From contig NZ_JACHZF010000011.1 in assembly GCF_014193375.1 (NCBI RefSeq), positions 62,001-126,000 on the forward strand: a DNA stretch of 64,000 nt, in the 5' to 3' direction. Source of the DNA: Halomonas campaniensis. GTDB taxonomy: Bacteria > Pseudomonadota > Gammaproteobacteria > Pseudomonadales > Halomonadaceae. Numbering within the stretch: the stretch's first letter is position 1; the number at the start of each line of letters is the position of its first letter. Below the pieces are notes generated by a model. That model was not told the DNA's origin and did not search any database. It saw only the letters and a list, made by a program, of their open reading frames with translations. Both the position numbers and the translations under genes were made by a program. Shown in pieces: positions 1 through 7,950 of this stretch.

Positions 1-22
1 TGCCCTGACAGGGCAGCAGCGC

Positions 23-1063
23 CTAGCCCTCGACCAGCTTCCACTCCAGGGTCTCGCCGGACATCAGCGGCACGATGCGCTGGCCACCGGCATAGGGCAG
101 CGACTTGGGCAGCTGCCAGGGCTCGCGGACCAGGGTGACGCTGTCGGCGTTGCGCGGCAGGCCATAGAAGTCGGCCCCGAAGTGGCTGGCGAAGCCTTCC
201 AGGCGATCCAGGGCGCCCGCCTGTTCGAACGCCGTGGCATAGAGCTCGATGGCGGCCGGTGCGGTGTAGGCTCCGGCGCAGCCGCAGGCGCTCTCCTTGT
301 CACCCTGGGCGTGGGGCGCGCTGTCGGTGCCGAGGAAGAACTTCGGGCTGCCGGAGGTGGCCGCGGCCAGCAGCGCCTGGCGGTGCCGCTCGCGCTTGAG
401 GATCGGCAGGCAGTAGTAGTGGGGACGGATGCCGCCCACCAGCATATGGTTGCGGTTGAACAGCAGGTGGTGAACGGTGATGGTCGCCGCCACGTTGGCG
501 GGCGCGGCGGCCACGAACTCGGCGGCATCGGCGGTGGTGATGTGCTCGAACACCACCTTGAGGTCCGGATGCCGCTCCAGCAGCGGCTTCATGACCCGCT
601 CGATGAACACCGCCTCGCGGTCGAAGATATCGATGTCGGCACTGGTCACCTCGCCATGCACCAGCAGCGGGATACCCAGCCGCGCCATGGCGCCGATCGC
701 GCCGTCACAAAGCGAAAGATCGGTCACCCCGGAGTCGGAGTTGGTGGTGGCCCCGGCCGGATAGAGCTTCACGGCGTGGACCAGGCCGCTGGCGTGGGCG
801 CGCTCGATCTCCTCGGCGGGGGTGTTGTCGGTGAGGTAGAGGGTCATCAGCGGCTCGAAGGCGCTGCCCTCGGGCAGCGCCGCCAGGATACGCTGGCGGT
901 AGGCCAGCGCCTGCTCGGTGGTGGTCACCGGCGGCCGCAGGTTGGGCATGATGATGGCGCGCCCCATCTGGCGGGCCGAGGCGCCGACCACGGCGGCCAG
1001 GGCCTCGTCGTCGCGCAGGTGGAGGTGCCAGTCATCGGGGCGGGTCAGGGTCAGTGAGGTCAC
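23..1063 (-). CDS. pyrC: Dihydroorotase (class II, PyrC)
   Basis: Cyclises carbamoyl aspartate to dihydroorotate in de novo pyrimidine synthesis; cytosolic zinc enzyme. The start is taken as GTG at 1063, giving 346 residues, close to E. coli PyrC (348). The frame stays open about 116 codons further upstream, but that extension is low-complexity and Arg-rich and not part of the family. Seen: [10 protein letters not shown] at residues 10-18 with the metal ligands His13 and His15, the carbamylated-lysine region HAVKLYPAG, and GTDSAPHA with the catalytic Asp. A weak AGGA lies 8 nt before the GTG. It is transcribed divergently from the permease at 1206. The stop lies 22 nt from the window edge, so any terminator is outside. 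Confidence 0.95.
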   Translation of the reverse strand: MTSLTLTRPDDWHLHLRDDEALAAVVGASARQMGRAIIMPNLRPPVTTTEQALAYRQRILAALPEGSAFEPLMTLYLTDNTPAEEIERAHASGLVHAVKLYPAGATTNSDSGVTDLSLCDGAIGAMARLGIPLLVHGEVTSADIDIFDREAVFIERVMKPLLERHPDLKVVFEHITTADAAEFVAAAPANVAATITVHHLLFNRNHMLVGGIRPHYYCLPILKRERHRQALLAAATSGSPKFFLGTDSAPHAQGDKESACGCAGAYTAPAAIELYATAFEQAGALDRLEGFASHFGADFYGLPRNADSVTLVREPWQLPKSLPYAGGQRIVPLMSGETLEWKLVEG

Positions 1064-1205
1064 GGCGGGTCCTGTCTCGGCTGGAACGTTCTCGGGCGTC
1101 TGCCCAGTATACCGGAAGCCCCCGGCCAAGGCTGCCGGACGGCGCAGACGGCAGGCCCTTTGCCTGCTAACATTGTCGTCCCCATCTCCCGTCGCCCGGT
1201 GCCCC

Positions 1206-2096
1206 ATGTCCGACCCCATCGTTCGCGCCCCGCTGCGCGCCGACCTGCTCCTGCTGCTGGTGACGCTGCTGGCGGCCTCGGGCTGGATCTTCTCCAAGGA
1301 AGCGCTCAACGGCCTGCCGCCGCTGCTGTTCATCGGCAGCCGTTTCCTGCTTGCCGGCCTGGTCCTCGCCGCCTTCGCCGGGCCTGCCCTGAGGCGCCTT
1401 TCGTGGCGCAACCTCCTGGCCGGGGCCGGCGTCGGCGTGCTGTTCAGCGGGGCGCTGACGCTGTGGATCCTGGGCCTCTACCACTCACACCACCTCGGCG
1501 AGAGCGCCTTCATCAACAGCCTCGGCATCCTGCTGGTGCCGGTGATGGCGAGGCTGCTGTTCGGTGACCGGCCGCCGCGCACCACCTGGATCGCGCTTCC
1601 CGTGGCCCTGATCGGCTTCGGCCTGCTCTCGCTCAACGCCGGCTTTCGCATCGAGCCGGGCCAGTGGCTGATCGCCGGCTCGGCGGTGCTCTTCTCGCTG
1701 CTGATCAACACCAACTCGCGCGTGGTGCGTCGGCTGCCGGCCCTGCCCCTGACGGTGCTGCAGCTGGTCACGGTGGGCCTCGTCCTGGGCCTGGCGTCGC
1801 TGGCCGTGGAGCCCTGGCCATCGCGCGTCGACGGGATCACCCTCGGCTGGCTGGCCGCCAGCGTCCTGCTGGCCAGCACCCTGCGCTTCTTCCTGCAGGT
1901 GCACGCCCAGGGGCTCACCACGCCCAGCCACGCCGCCGTGATCCTGATGCTCGAGGCGGTCTGGACGGCCCTGCTGGCCGCCGCCTGGTATGGTGAGACC
2001 ATGACCGTGCTGCAGCTGGCGGGATGCGGGCTGATCTTCGCCGCCCTGCTGATCAATCGCTGGTACTGGGTGCGCAAGCTCTTCACCCGGCGCTGA
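1206..2096 (+). CDS. DMT-superfamily (EamA) inner-membrane transporter
   Basis: A 296-residue hydrophobic protein with about ten predicted membrane segments in two EamA repeats, the usual size and layout for drug/metabolite exporters. The ATG at 1206 is chosen because the first helix ([20 protein letters not shown]) begins about residue 11; the open frame upstream is the shadow of pyrC. The second EamA repeat shows the typical [20 protein letters not shown] stretch. No clear Shine-Dalgarno is visible. The substrate cannot be read from sequence; amino acids or other metabolites are typical for the family. It stands alone, divergent from pyrC and 40 bp upstream of the small membrane protein at 2137. 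Confidence 0.85.
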   Translation: MSDPIVRAPLRADLLLLLVTLLAASGWIFSKEALNGLPPLLFIGSRFLLAGLVLAAFAGPALRRLSWRNLLAGAGVGVLFSGALTLWILGLYHSHHLGESAFINSLGILLVPVMARLLFGDRPPRTTWIALPVALIGFGLLSLNAGFRIEPGQWLIAGSAVLFSLLINTNSRVVRRLPALPLTVLQLVTVGLVLGLASLAVEPWPSRVDGITLGWLAASVLLASTLRFFLQVHAQGLTTPSHAAVILMLEAVWTALLAAAWYGETMTVLQLAGCGLIFAALLINRWYWVRKLFTRR

Positions 2097-2136
2097 ATTC
2101 CCGTATCATGCCGGCAGACCAACCGAGGGAGAGACC

Positions 2137-2559
2137 ATGCCGAAGGTGCGCCGCTATGCCGATCTGGTAGCCAGCCTGGCGGGGCTGATGTGGCTGGTGG
2201 TGTTCTGGTCGATCAGCGTCTCCGCCCGGATCGGCAGCGTCGAGCCCACCATGACCGCCCTGCTGCTGCTCGGCACCCTGGTGCTGGTGAGCTTCGTGCA
2301 TCGCCCGATCCGGGTACTGCTGCGCCGCTACCATGTGCGCAAGCGACGTACCGAGATGTGGATGCACATCCTGGCCCTGCCGCTGACGCTGGCCTTCCTG
2401 ATCGGCGTGGTCGTCGAGGTCCTGTTCACTCCGCTCAGCGGCGAGCAGAAGGTCCTGCTGTTCAACATCCTGGCGACCGCCGGGTGGCTGATGTTCGTCA
2501 TCACGCTGCTGGCCAAGCTGGCCCTCCACCAGCTCAAGCGTCGCCGGGCCCGCCGCTGA
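2137..2559 (+). CDS. Small membrane protein of unknown function
   Basis: 140 residues with four likely membrane helices (about 10-30, 40-55, 73-93 and 102-125) separated by short basic loops (RRYHVRKRRTE) and ending in a basic tail KRRRARR, so the termini are probably cytoplasmic. A GAGGGAGAG ribosome-binding site precedes the ATG. It follows the permease by 40 bp on the same strand and may be cotranscribed with it. No family was recognised and no catalytic motif is visible. It converges on the oxidoreductase gene ending at 2575, leaving only 15 bp between the stops. Confidence 0.75.
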   Translation: MPKVRRYADLVASLAGLMWLVVFWSISVSARIGSVEPTMTALLLLGTLVLVSFVHRPIRVLLRRYHVRKRRTEMWMHILALPLTLAFLIGVVVEVLFTPLSGEQKVLLFNILATAGWLMFVITLLAKLALHQLKRRRARR

Positions 2560-2574
2560 CGGCGGGCCAAACGT

Positions 2575-3816
2575 TCAAAAGCGGTTGGCGCGGAAGGGCG
2601 TCATGTCCACCTCCAGCGTCTCGCCGGCCATCATCTGACTGAGCAGCCGCCCGGTGGCCGGCCCCAGGGTGAAGCCCTGGTGGCCGTGGCCGAAGGCCAG
2701 CCACAGCCCCGGCTGATCGGGCGCCGGCCCGATGACCGGCTTCATGTCCGACGTGCAGGGGCGCGCCCCCTTCCAGGGCTCGGGATCGCGGCGTTCCCCC
2801 AGCGGGAACAGCCGGCGTGCCACCGCCTCGGCGGCCGCCAGCTGGCGATGGTGGGCAGGCGCTTCGAGGCGCTCCAGCTCGGCGCCGGTGGTGAGGCGGA
2901 TCCCCGCCCGCATCGGGGCCAGCAGGTAGCCTACCTCAGCGTCCATCACCCAGTGGTTCAGTCGGGCCTCGCCCACGACCGCATAGTGCATGTGGTAGCC
3001 GCGCTTGACGAACAGCGGCACCGCGATGCCCAGCTTGCCCAGCCAGTTCTCCGACCAGGGCCCCATGGCCATCACCACCTGTTCCCCCTCCAGGGCGCCC
3101 TCCGTGGTGGTCACCCGCCAGCCGGCCCCCACCCGTGCCACCGCCTGGACCTCCGCCTGCATGACATGCCCCCCTTCGGCCTGGAAGGCCTGGGCATAGG
3201 CTTGCACCAGACCGCCGGGATCGTCGGCCGTCCACGGCTGGGTCCAGTGGATGGCGCCGGCCAGCTCCTCGGCGAGGTCCGGCTCCATGGCGGCCAGGGC
3301 GGCAGGATCCAGCACGCGGTACTCGACGCCGAAGCGCTCGGCGTTCGCTTCGGCCTCGCGGCAGCGCTCGGCCAGGCCACCGGCGGTGCGATAGGCCTCC
3401 AGCCAACCCTGCTTGCGGATCAGCGACTCGGCGCCGGCCGCCTCGATCATCGGTGCGTGGGCGTCGAGGGAGAGCGCAATCAGCGAGGCATATTCCGGCA
3501 CGATGCGCGCATAGCGACTCGGCGAGGAGTTCTGCCAGTACCTGAGCAGTGGACCCGCGGCGCTGACCATGCCGCCGGGACGGTAGCGGATGTCCACCTG
3601 GCGATTGGGCAGTACCCGCATCAGCGTGGCCAGGTCGCGGGGAAAGGCGTAGGGCCGAACCGCCTCGCGCTGGATGATGCCGGCATTGCCGAACGAGGTC
3701 TCGCGACCGGGCTCACGCCGGTCGACCAGGGTCACGTGCTGCCCCCGCCTGGCCAGGTGCCAGGCCACCGACACGCCGACCATGCCGGCCCCCAGAACGA
3801 TGATCTCGCGCGACAT
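2575..3816 (-). CDS. FAD-dependent oxidoreductase, D-amino acid dehydrogenase (DadA)-like
   Basis: 413 residues of the DAO family. The N-terminus has the Rossmann dinucleotide motif VLGAGMVGVSVAWHLARRG followed by the acidic strand end VDRR, which binds FAD. The C-terminal CTSDMKPVIGPAP and GHGHQGFTLGPATGR are the FAD-contacting regions seen in DadA and related deaminating dehydrogenases. The ATG at 3816 is chosen because it abuts the Rossmann fold and has GCAGGGAG about 10 nt upstream; the longer frame adds 21 residues without support. It probably oxidises a D-amino or N-alkyl amino acid and passes electrons to the respiratory chain. It lies downstream of an omega-aminotransferase on the same strand with a strong hairpin in between. 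Confidence 0.85.
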   Translation of the reverse strand: MSREIIVLGAGMVGVSVAWHLARRGQHVTLVDRREPGRETSFGNAGIIQREAVRPYAFPRDLATLMRVLPNRQVDIRYRPGGMVSAAGPLLRYWQNSSPSRYARIVPEYASLIALSLDAHAPMIEAAGAESLIRKQGWLEAYRTAGGLAERCREAEANAERFGVEYRVLDPAALAAMEPDLAEELAGAIHWTQPWTADDPGGLVQAYAQAFQAEGGHVMQAEVQAVARVGAGWRVTTTEGALEGEQVVMAMGPWSENWLGKLGIAVPLFVKRGYHMHYAVVGEARLNHWVMDAEVGYLLAPMRAGIRLTTGAELERLEAPAHHRQLAAAEAVARRLFPLGERRDPEPWKGARPCTSDMKPVIGPAPDQPGLWLAFGHGHQGFTLGPATGRLLSQMMAGETLEVDMTPFRANRF

Positions 3817-3844
3817 CTCGGCCACTCCCTGCAGGTGAAAACGC

Positions 3845-3870
3845 GCAGGCCCCGCGGGAGCGGGGCCTGC
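3845..3870 (-). terminator. Hairpin between aminotransferase and DadA-like genes
   Basis: A perfect 10-bp stem (GCAGGCCCCG with CGGGGCCTGC, loop CGGGAG). On the minus strand it is followed by a short CGCGTTTTC run, so it resembles a weak rho-independent terminator after the aminotransferase. It sits only about 30 nt before the DadA-like start, so it could equally be an attenuator that lowers expression of that gene. Confidence 0.6.
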
Positions 3871-3912
3871 AATGGTCATAGTCTAGCAGCCCTCGATGGG
3901 CTGCCGATGGAC

Positions 3913-5292
3913 TCACGTCAATCTGTCCAGGGTGCCGGCCACGGCATCGAACAGGCGCTCCAGTTCCGCCTCGGTGGTGCCGAAGGGCGGACCGAACTGC
4001 AGGGTGTCGCCGCCATAGCGCACGTAGAAACCCGCTTCCCACAGGGCCAGGTGGGCATCGCGGGGGCGCACGGTGGGATCCCCGTCGCGGGGCGCCAGCT
4101 GGATCGCGCCGGCCAGGCCATAGTTGCGGATATCCACCACGTGGGAGCACCCCTTCAGCGCATGGAGCCGGGCCTCGAAGGCCGGGGCGATGGCCCGCAC
4201 CTGCCCCGGGAAGTCCTCCTGCTCGAACAGATCCAGGGCCGCCAGGGCGGCGGCGCAGGCCACCGGATGGGCGCTGTAGGTATAGCCGTGAGGAAACTCG
4301 ATGGCATGCTGCGGGCCGCCGGCATGCATGAAGGTATCGAAGATCTCGCCGGAGGCGATCACCGCCCCCATGGGCACCGCCCCGTTGGTCAGCTGCTTGG
4401 CCACGGTCATCAGGTCCGGCGTCACCCCGAAGGCCTCGGCCCCGGTGCGCGCCCCGCTGCGCCCGAAGGCCGTGATCACCTCATCGAAGATCAACAGGAT
4501 GTCATGGGCGTCGCAGATGGCCCGCAGGCGCTCCAGGTAGCCCTTTGGCGGCACGATCACCCCGGCGGAGCCCGACATCGGCTCGACGATCACCGCGGCG
4601 ATGTTGGAGGCGTCATGCAGGGCGATCTGCTCGAGCAGCGCATCGGCCAGTTCGGCGCCGGTCTCGGCCTGCCCCCGGGTGAAGGCCAGGTGCGGCTGCA
4701 GGGTGTGGGGCAGGTGGGTGACGTCCATCAGCTGGCCGTAGTGCTTGCGGTTGCCGCCGATCCCCCCCAAGCTGGTGCCGCCGATGTTGACGCCGTGATA
4801 CCCCTTGGCACGGCCGATCATGCGGGTCTTCTCGGGGCGCCCCTTCAGCCGCCAGTAGGCCTTGGCCATCTTCACGGCGGTATCGGCCGACTCAGAGCCG
4901 GAATCGGTGAAGAACACATGGTCGAGCCCCGCCGGCGTCAGGCTGGCCACCTTCTCCGCCAGCTGGAAGGCCAGCGGATGAGACACCTGAAAGCCCGGCG
5001 CGTAGTCGAGCTGTCCCAGCTGACGCGACACGGCCTGCTGAATCTCGACCCGATTGTGGCCGGCACCGCAGGTCCAGAGCCCCGACAGGGAGTCGAACAG
5101 CCTTCGCCCGTGATCATCGATGAAGTAGCGCCCGTCGGCGCCAGTGATCACGCGCGGGTTGGCGTGGAAGTCACGGTTGGCACTGAACGGCATCCAGTAG
5201 TGACGGTTGAGAGCGACGGAGGTCGGCGCCTCCTGCTCCAGCCCGACCTCGGTGGCCGGCTCGTCCGGGTACAGCGGCCGCGTTTCCAGCAT
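3913..5292 (-). CDS. Class III aminotransferase, omega-amino acid:pyruvate type
   Basis: 459 residues, normal for beta-alanine/omega-amino acid:pyruvate transaminases. It moves the amino group of an omega-amino acid or amine to pyruvate using PLP. Seen: the cofactor phosphate-binding region TDSGSESADTAVKMA, the PLP ring-binding DEVITAFGRSG, and the Schiff-base lysine in TVAKQLTNGAVPMGAV. ALNRHYWMPFSANRDF near residue 30 is characteristic of the omega-APT subgroup. The ATG at 5292 has an AGGAGG site 5 nt upstream. A good promoter lies in the 133-bp gap upstream. With the downstream DadA-like enzyme it suggests amine or amino-acid catabolism. Confidence 0.9.
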   Translation of the reverse strand: MLETRPLYPDEPATEVGLEQEAPTSVALNRHYWMPFSANRDFHANPRVITGADGRYFIDDHGRRLFDSLSGLWTCGAGHNRVEIQQAVSRQLGQLDYAPGFQVSHPLAFQLAEKVASLTPAGLDHVFFTDSGSESADTAVKMAKAYWRLKGRPEKTRMIGRAKGYHGVNIGGTSLGGIGGNRKHYGQLMDVTHLPHTLQPHLAFTRGQAETGAELADALLEQIALHDASNIAAVIVEPMSGSAGVIVPPKGYLERLRAICDAHDILLIFDEVITAFGRSGARTGAEAFGVTPDLMTVAKQLTNGAVPMGAVIASGEIFDTFMHAGGPQHAIEFPHGYTYSAHPVACAAALAALDLFEQEDFPGQVRAIAPAFEARLHALKGCSHVVDIRNYGLAGAIQLAPRDGDPTVRPRDAHLALWEAGFYVRYGGDTLQFGPPFGTTEAELERLFDAVAGTLDRLT

Positions 5293-5377
5293 CTCCTCGC
5301 CTCCTCTGACAGTCTCGATACGGGATCCCCACTCGGCCCGTTTCCCTCAGCATGGACCCGCCAGGCACGTCTGGAAA

Positions 5378-5406
5378 ATCACACTTTACTGTCCCACACG
5401 TATCAA
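5378..5406 (-). promoter_or_regulatory. Sigma-70 type promoter for the aminotransferase
   Basis: On the minus strand TTGATA (5406-5401, 5/6 to consensus) is followed by a 17-nt spacer and TGTGAT (5383-5378, 4/6). It sits about 90 nt before the aminotransferase ATG in an AT-richer pocket of an otherwise GC-rich intergenic region. Confidence 0.45.
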
Positions 5407-5425
5407 TTTACTCAACTATGCCGCG

Positions 5426-5881
5426 TCAGCCCCCCTGTTCCTGGACACTCAGCTTGGCTCGGATGAAGTCGGCATGGCTCACGTGCAACAGGTCGGCCAG
5501 CTGGCGAATGCGATGCTCCTCGAGGTGATGGTGCTCTCCGTCGGCCAGTGCCAGCACCCACATCATCTTCACCAGCTCGACGCGCCTGCCGTAGTCATAG
5601 TGCTGCTTGATCAGGCTGACGAACTGGTAGTGGTCCACGGAGCTCTCCACCTCGTCGCGGGCCATGGTCATCAGCGACGCCACGGCCTCGGCCTCCAGAT
5701 GGAGGTGCGTCATGAGCAGCTCGCGCAGGGCCGCGAGCTGGGCGGGATCGACCCGGTAGTCGGCACGCATCACCTCGCAAAGCAGCGCGGCCGCGGCGAG
5801 CTCCAGGGTGGGGGTGTCGTCACGCTGGGCCTCGGGCTCGGCCAGGGCCTGTTGGAAGAATCGCTGGATACTTGCGAGCAC
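5426..5881 (-). CDS. TerB-fold (tellurite resistance TerB family) protein
   Basis: 151 residues, all-helical, with the paired TerB repeats: LELAAAALLCEVMRADYRVD (about 25-45) and VELVKMMWVLALADGEHH (about 100-117), each with the acidic tail that binds metal in TerB. The family is linked to envelope stress and tellurite resistance, but single TerB-like proteins outside ter operons usually have no assigned role. The ATG at 5881 has an AAAGGAG site. It is flanked on both sides by unrelated genes and has its own start signals, so it is probably monocistronic. Confidence 0.8.
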   Translation of the reverse strand: MLASIQRFFQQALAEPEAQRDDTPTLELAAAALLCEVMRADYRVDPAQLAALRELLMTHLHLEAEAVASLMTMARDEVESSVDHYQFVSLIKQHYDYGRRVELVKMMWVLALADGEHHHLEEHRIRQLADLLHVSHADFIRAKLSVQEQGG

Positions 5882-5955
5882 ATCGAACTCCTTTGGTCAT
5901 CCTGCAGGGTAGGACAGGCAGCGGGAAGCGGGGTTCGCCTGCCCCCGGAACGCGC

Positions 5956-5978
5956 GACGCCGCGGGGTCCGCGGCGTC
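5956..5978 (-). terminator. Strong hairpin at the 3' end of the polysaccharide locus
   Basis: A perfect 10-bp GC stem (GACGCCGCGG with CCGCGGCGTC, 3-nt loop) 40 nt beyond the stop of the last gene of the long minus-strand locus. There is no T tract on either side, so intrinsic termination is uncertain; it may instead protect the 3' end of the mRNA. Confidence 0.45.
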
Positions 5979-6015
5979 GTCATGGATTCCGGCTGTTGGC
6001 ACCCTCAGCGTGGCG

Positions 6016-7230
6016 TCATGGCCGATGCCATCTCGGATCCGGTCGATGGGACATCGCAAGATATTCGTTGCTTCCCGGCACCGCGTCTTCCATGACCTCC
6101 CGCACCCTCTCGGCCAGGGCATCGACCTGTTCCCGCGTTCGCGTGTGATCGACCAGGAACATCAGGCTGGTCTCGCCCAGACGCCTGGCCACCGGCAACC
6201 GCTCGGGGGGACGGAAGTCCGTGCCATCGAAGGCCTGCTCCCGATAGATCTCGCTGCAGCCGCCGTGCAGGCACTCCCCCCCACGCGCAGTGATCCGGTC
6301 GACGATCGTATCGCGGCTCCAGCCCTTCCGAAGCACCTCCGGCCGAACGAACGCGTAGAACTTGTAGCAGGCCGGCACGGCCGGAGGTGGCGGCACCGGC
6401 ACCCGGAGCCCCGCAAGCCCCGCGAGCCGATCGGCGAGCAGCCCGGCATTCTCGCGCCGCCGAGCCAACCAGGCGTCCAGCTTGCCCAGCTGGCAACGCC
6501 CGATGGCCGCCTGCATCTCGGTCAGGCGCCAGTTGCTGCCGAAGCTGCCGTGGAGCCATCGAAAGCCCGGTGGATGATCGGCATGCACCGCCTGCCAGGA
6601 CTTGCCGTGGTCCTTGTAGCTCCAGGCGCGCGACCAGGCCGCCGCCTCCTTCAGCAACAGCATGCCGCCCTCGCCTCCGGTGGAGATGATCTTGTCGGTA
6701 CAGAACGAGAAGGCCGCCGCATCGCCGACGCTGCCGACCCGTTTGCCGTTCCATCGAGCGCCATGGGCCTGGGCACAGTCTTCGATGAGGAAGAGCCCAT
6801 GGCGGTCGCACAGCGCTCGCAGCGCATCAAGGTCGCAGGGCCACCCCGCCAGGTGCACGGCGACCACCGCCCGGGTGCGCGGCGTCAGCACCGCCGCGAC
6901 GCTCTCGGCGGTGAGGTTGCCTGAGTCCGGGTCGACGTCGGCGAACACCGGGCGCCCTCCGCAGGCCACCACGCAGGAGACGGACGCCATGAAGCTGCGC
7001 GGCGTCACCACTACCTCGTCGCCCTCGCCCACCTGAAGGGCCCGCAGCGCCAGCTCCAGCGCCAGGGTGCCGTTGGCCACGGCAATGGCATGGGGCATGC
7101 CGTGGAAGTCGGCAAACTCCTGCTCGAAGGCGCGCCCCTCCTCGCCGTTCCAGTAGTTGACACGCCCCGAGCGCAGCACGCGGTTCACCGCCTCAAGCTC
7201 ATCGGGTTCATGACGTGGCCAGCCTTCCAT
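6016..7230 (-). CDS. DegT/DnrJ/EryC1/StrS-family sugar aminotransferase (PglE-like)
   Basis: PLP enzyme that aminates a nucleotide-linked 4-keto sugar. 404 residues from the ATG at 7230, which has a GGGAGGAA site; the longer frame adds 31 basic residues with no family support. Seen: GSVGDAAAFSFCTDKIISTG with the internal-aldimine lysine in the SFxxxK setting, followed by EGGMLL, and the substrate-loop ALELALRALQVGEGDEVVVTP. The C-terminus has FLVDHTRTREQVDALAERVREV, typical of the family. It is the last gene of the locus, 44 bp after a PglC-like transferase. With the PglF/WbpM-like dehydratase at 22879 it would make UDP-4-amino-4,6-dideoxy-GlcNAc. The exact sugar is inference. Confidence 0.85.
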   Translation of the reverse strand: MEGWPRHEPDELEAVNRVLRSGRVNYWNGEEGRAFEQEFADFHGMPHAIAVANGTLALELALRALQVGEGDEVVVTPRSFMASVSCVVACGGRPVFADVDPDSGNLTAESVAAVLTPRTRAVVAVHLAGWPCDLDALRALCDRHGLFLIEDCAQAHGARWNGKRVGSVGDAAAFSFCTDKIISTGGEGGMLLLKEAAAWSRAWSYKDHGKSWQAVHADHPPGFRWLHGSFGSNWRLTEMQAAIGRCQLGKLDAWLARRRENAGLLADRLAGLAGLRVPVPPPPAVPACYKFYAFVRPEVLRKGWSRDTIVDRITARGGECLHGGCSEIYREQAFDGTDFRPPERLPVARRLGETSLMFLVDHTRTREQVDALAERVREVMEDAVPGSNEYLAMSHRPDPRWHRP

Positions 7231-7274
7231 CGATTCCTCCCGGCGCCCAGGGCGCCTGCAACGATCACGGCGAC

Positions 7275-7949
7275 TCAGCGCTCCTCCGCCCCGGAACCGG
7301 GGCGGGGAAACGCGGTACGCCACAGATAGACCAGGTCCCGGGTGAAGGACCAGTGCAGCACGTAGTCTCGGTTGAGCCTGACCTTGTCGGGGAAGACGAC
7401 CTCGCGGTTGAAGCGCTCGGGGTCCTCCACCCCGGCCAGCAGGGACTCCTCGTCGCGGTACTTCAGGGTGGCGGGGCCGGTAATCCCCGGCCTGACGGAG
7501 AGGATCACCCGCCCCTCCTCACCCAGGGCATCGGCAAAGCCCGGCACATCGGGGCGCGGGCCCACGAAGCTCATCTGTCCGGCCAGGACGTTGAACAGTT
7601 GCGGCAGCTCATCGAGCTTGGAGCGGCGCAGCCAGCCGCCGAGCCGGGTGATACGAGGGTCTCCCAGTGTGGTCACCGTCGTGCCGGGGACCGGACGCAT
7701 GGTGCGGATCTTGGCGACCCGGAACGGTTGACCTCCCCGCCCGATGCGCTGCTGCAGGAAGAAACCTGAGGCGCCGGTATCCAGGCGAGCGGCCAGGGCC
7801 GTAAGCAGGATCACCGGCAGCAGCGGCACCAGCAGGGCAAGCGCCAGCGCGATGTCAAAGAGCCGCTTCACCAGACGCTGGGGAGGGCTCGGCCCGAGGC
7901 CGTGCCAGGGGGACAGCAGGTCATGCAGGTGGTAATCGAGGAGAGCCAT
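7275..7949 (-). CDS. PglC-like monotopic phosphoglycosyltransferase (initiating enzyme)
   Basis: 224 residues, the minimal bacterial sugar transferase domain. It moves a phosphosugar from UDP to undecaprenyl phosphate and starts the repeat unit at the inner face of the membrane. Seen: the re-entrant N-terminal helix LFDIALALALLVPLLPVILL (about 30-50), then GQPFRVAKIRTM, RRSKLDELPQLFNVLAGQ containing the Asp-Glu catalytic dyad, and MSFVGPRPDVP. It lacks the four extra membrane helices of WcaJ/WbaP, so it is of PglC/WbpL-partner size. The upstream ATP-grasp stop and this ATG are separated by one base (TGA-C-ATG), so the two are translationally coupled. Confidence 0.9.
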   Translation of the reverse strand: MALLDYHLHDLLSPWHGLGPSPPQRLVKRLFDIALALALLVPLLPVILLTALAARLDTGASGFFLQQRIGRGGQPFRVAKIRTMRPVPGTTVTTLGDPRITRLGGWLRRSKLDELPQLFNVLAGQMSFVGPRPDVPGFADALGEEGRVILSVRPGITGPATLKYRDEESLLAGVEDPERFNREVVFPDKVRLNRDYVLHWSFTRDLVYLWRTAFPRPGSGAEER

Positions 7950-7950
7950 G

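Noticed and set aside
1064-1411. A 116-codon N-terminal extension of pyrC
   Set aside because: It is Arg/Ser-rich, unlike any dihydroorotase, and overlaps the 5' end of the divergent permease gene; the GTG at 1063 gives the family length.
2680-5466. A 928-codon plus-strand open frame
   Set aside because: It lies opposite two well-conserved minus-strand enzymes and is a GC-rich codon-position artefact with no recognisable domain. Similar long opposite-strand frames over 24.7-25.7, 32.5-34.7, 39.2-41.0 and 51.3-54.4 kb were rejected for the same reason.
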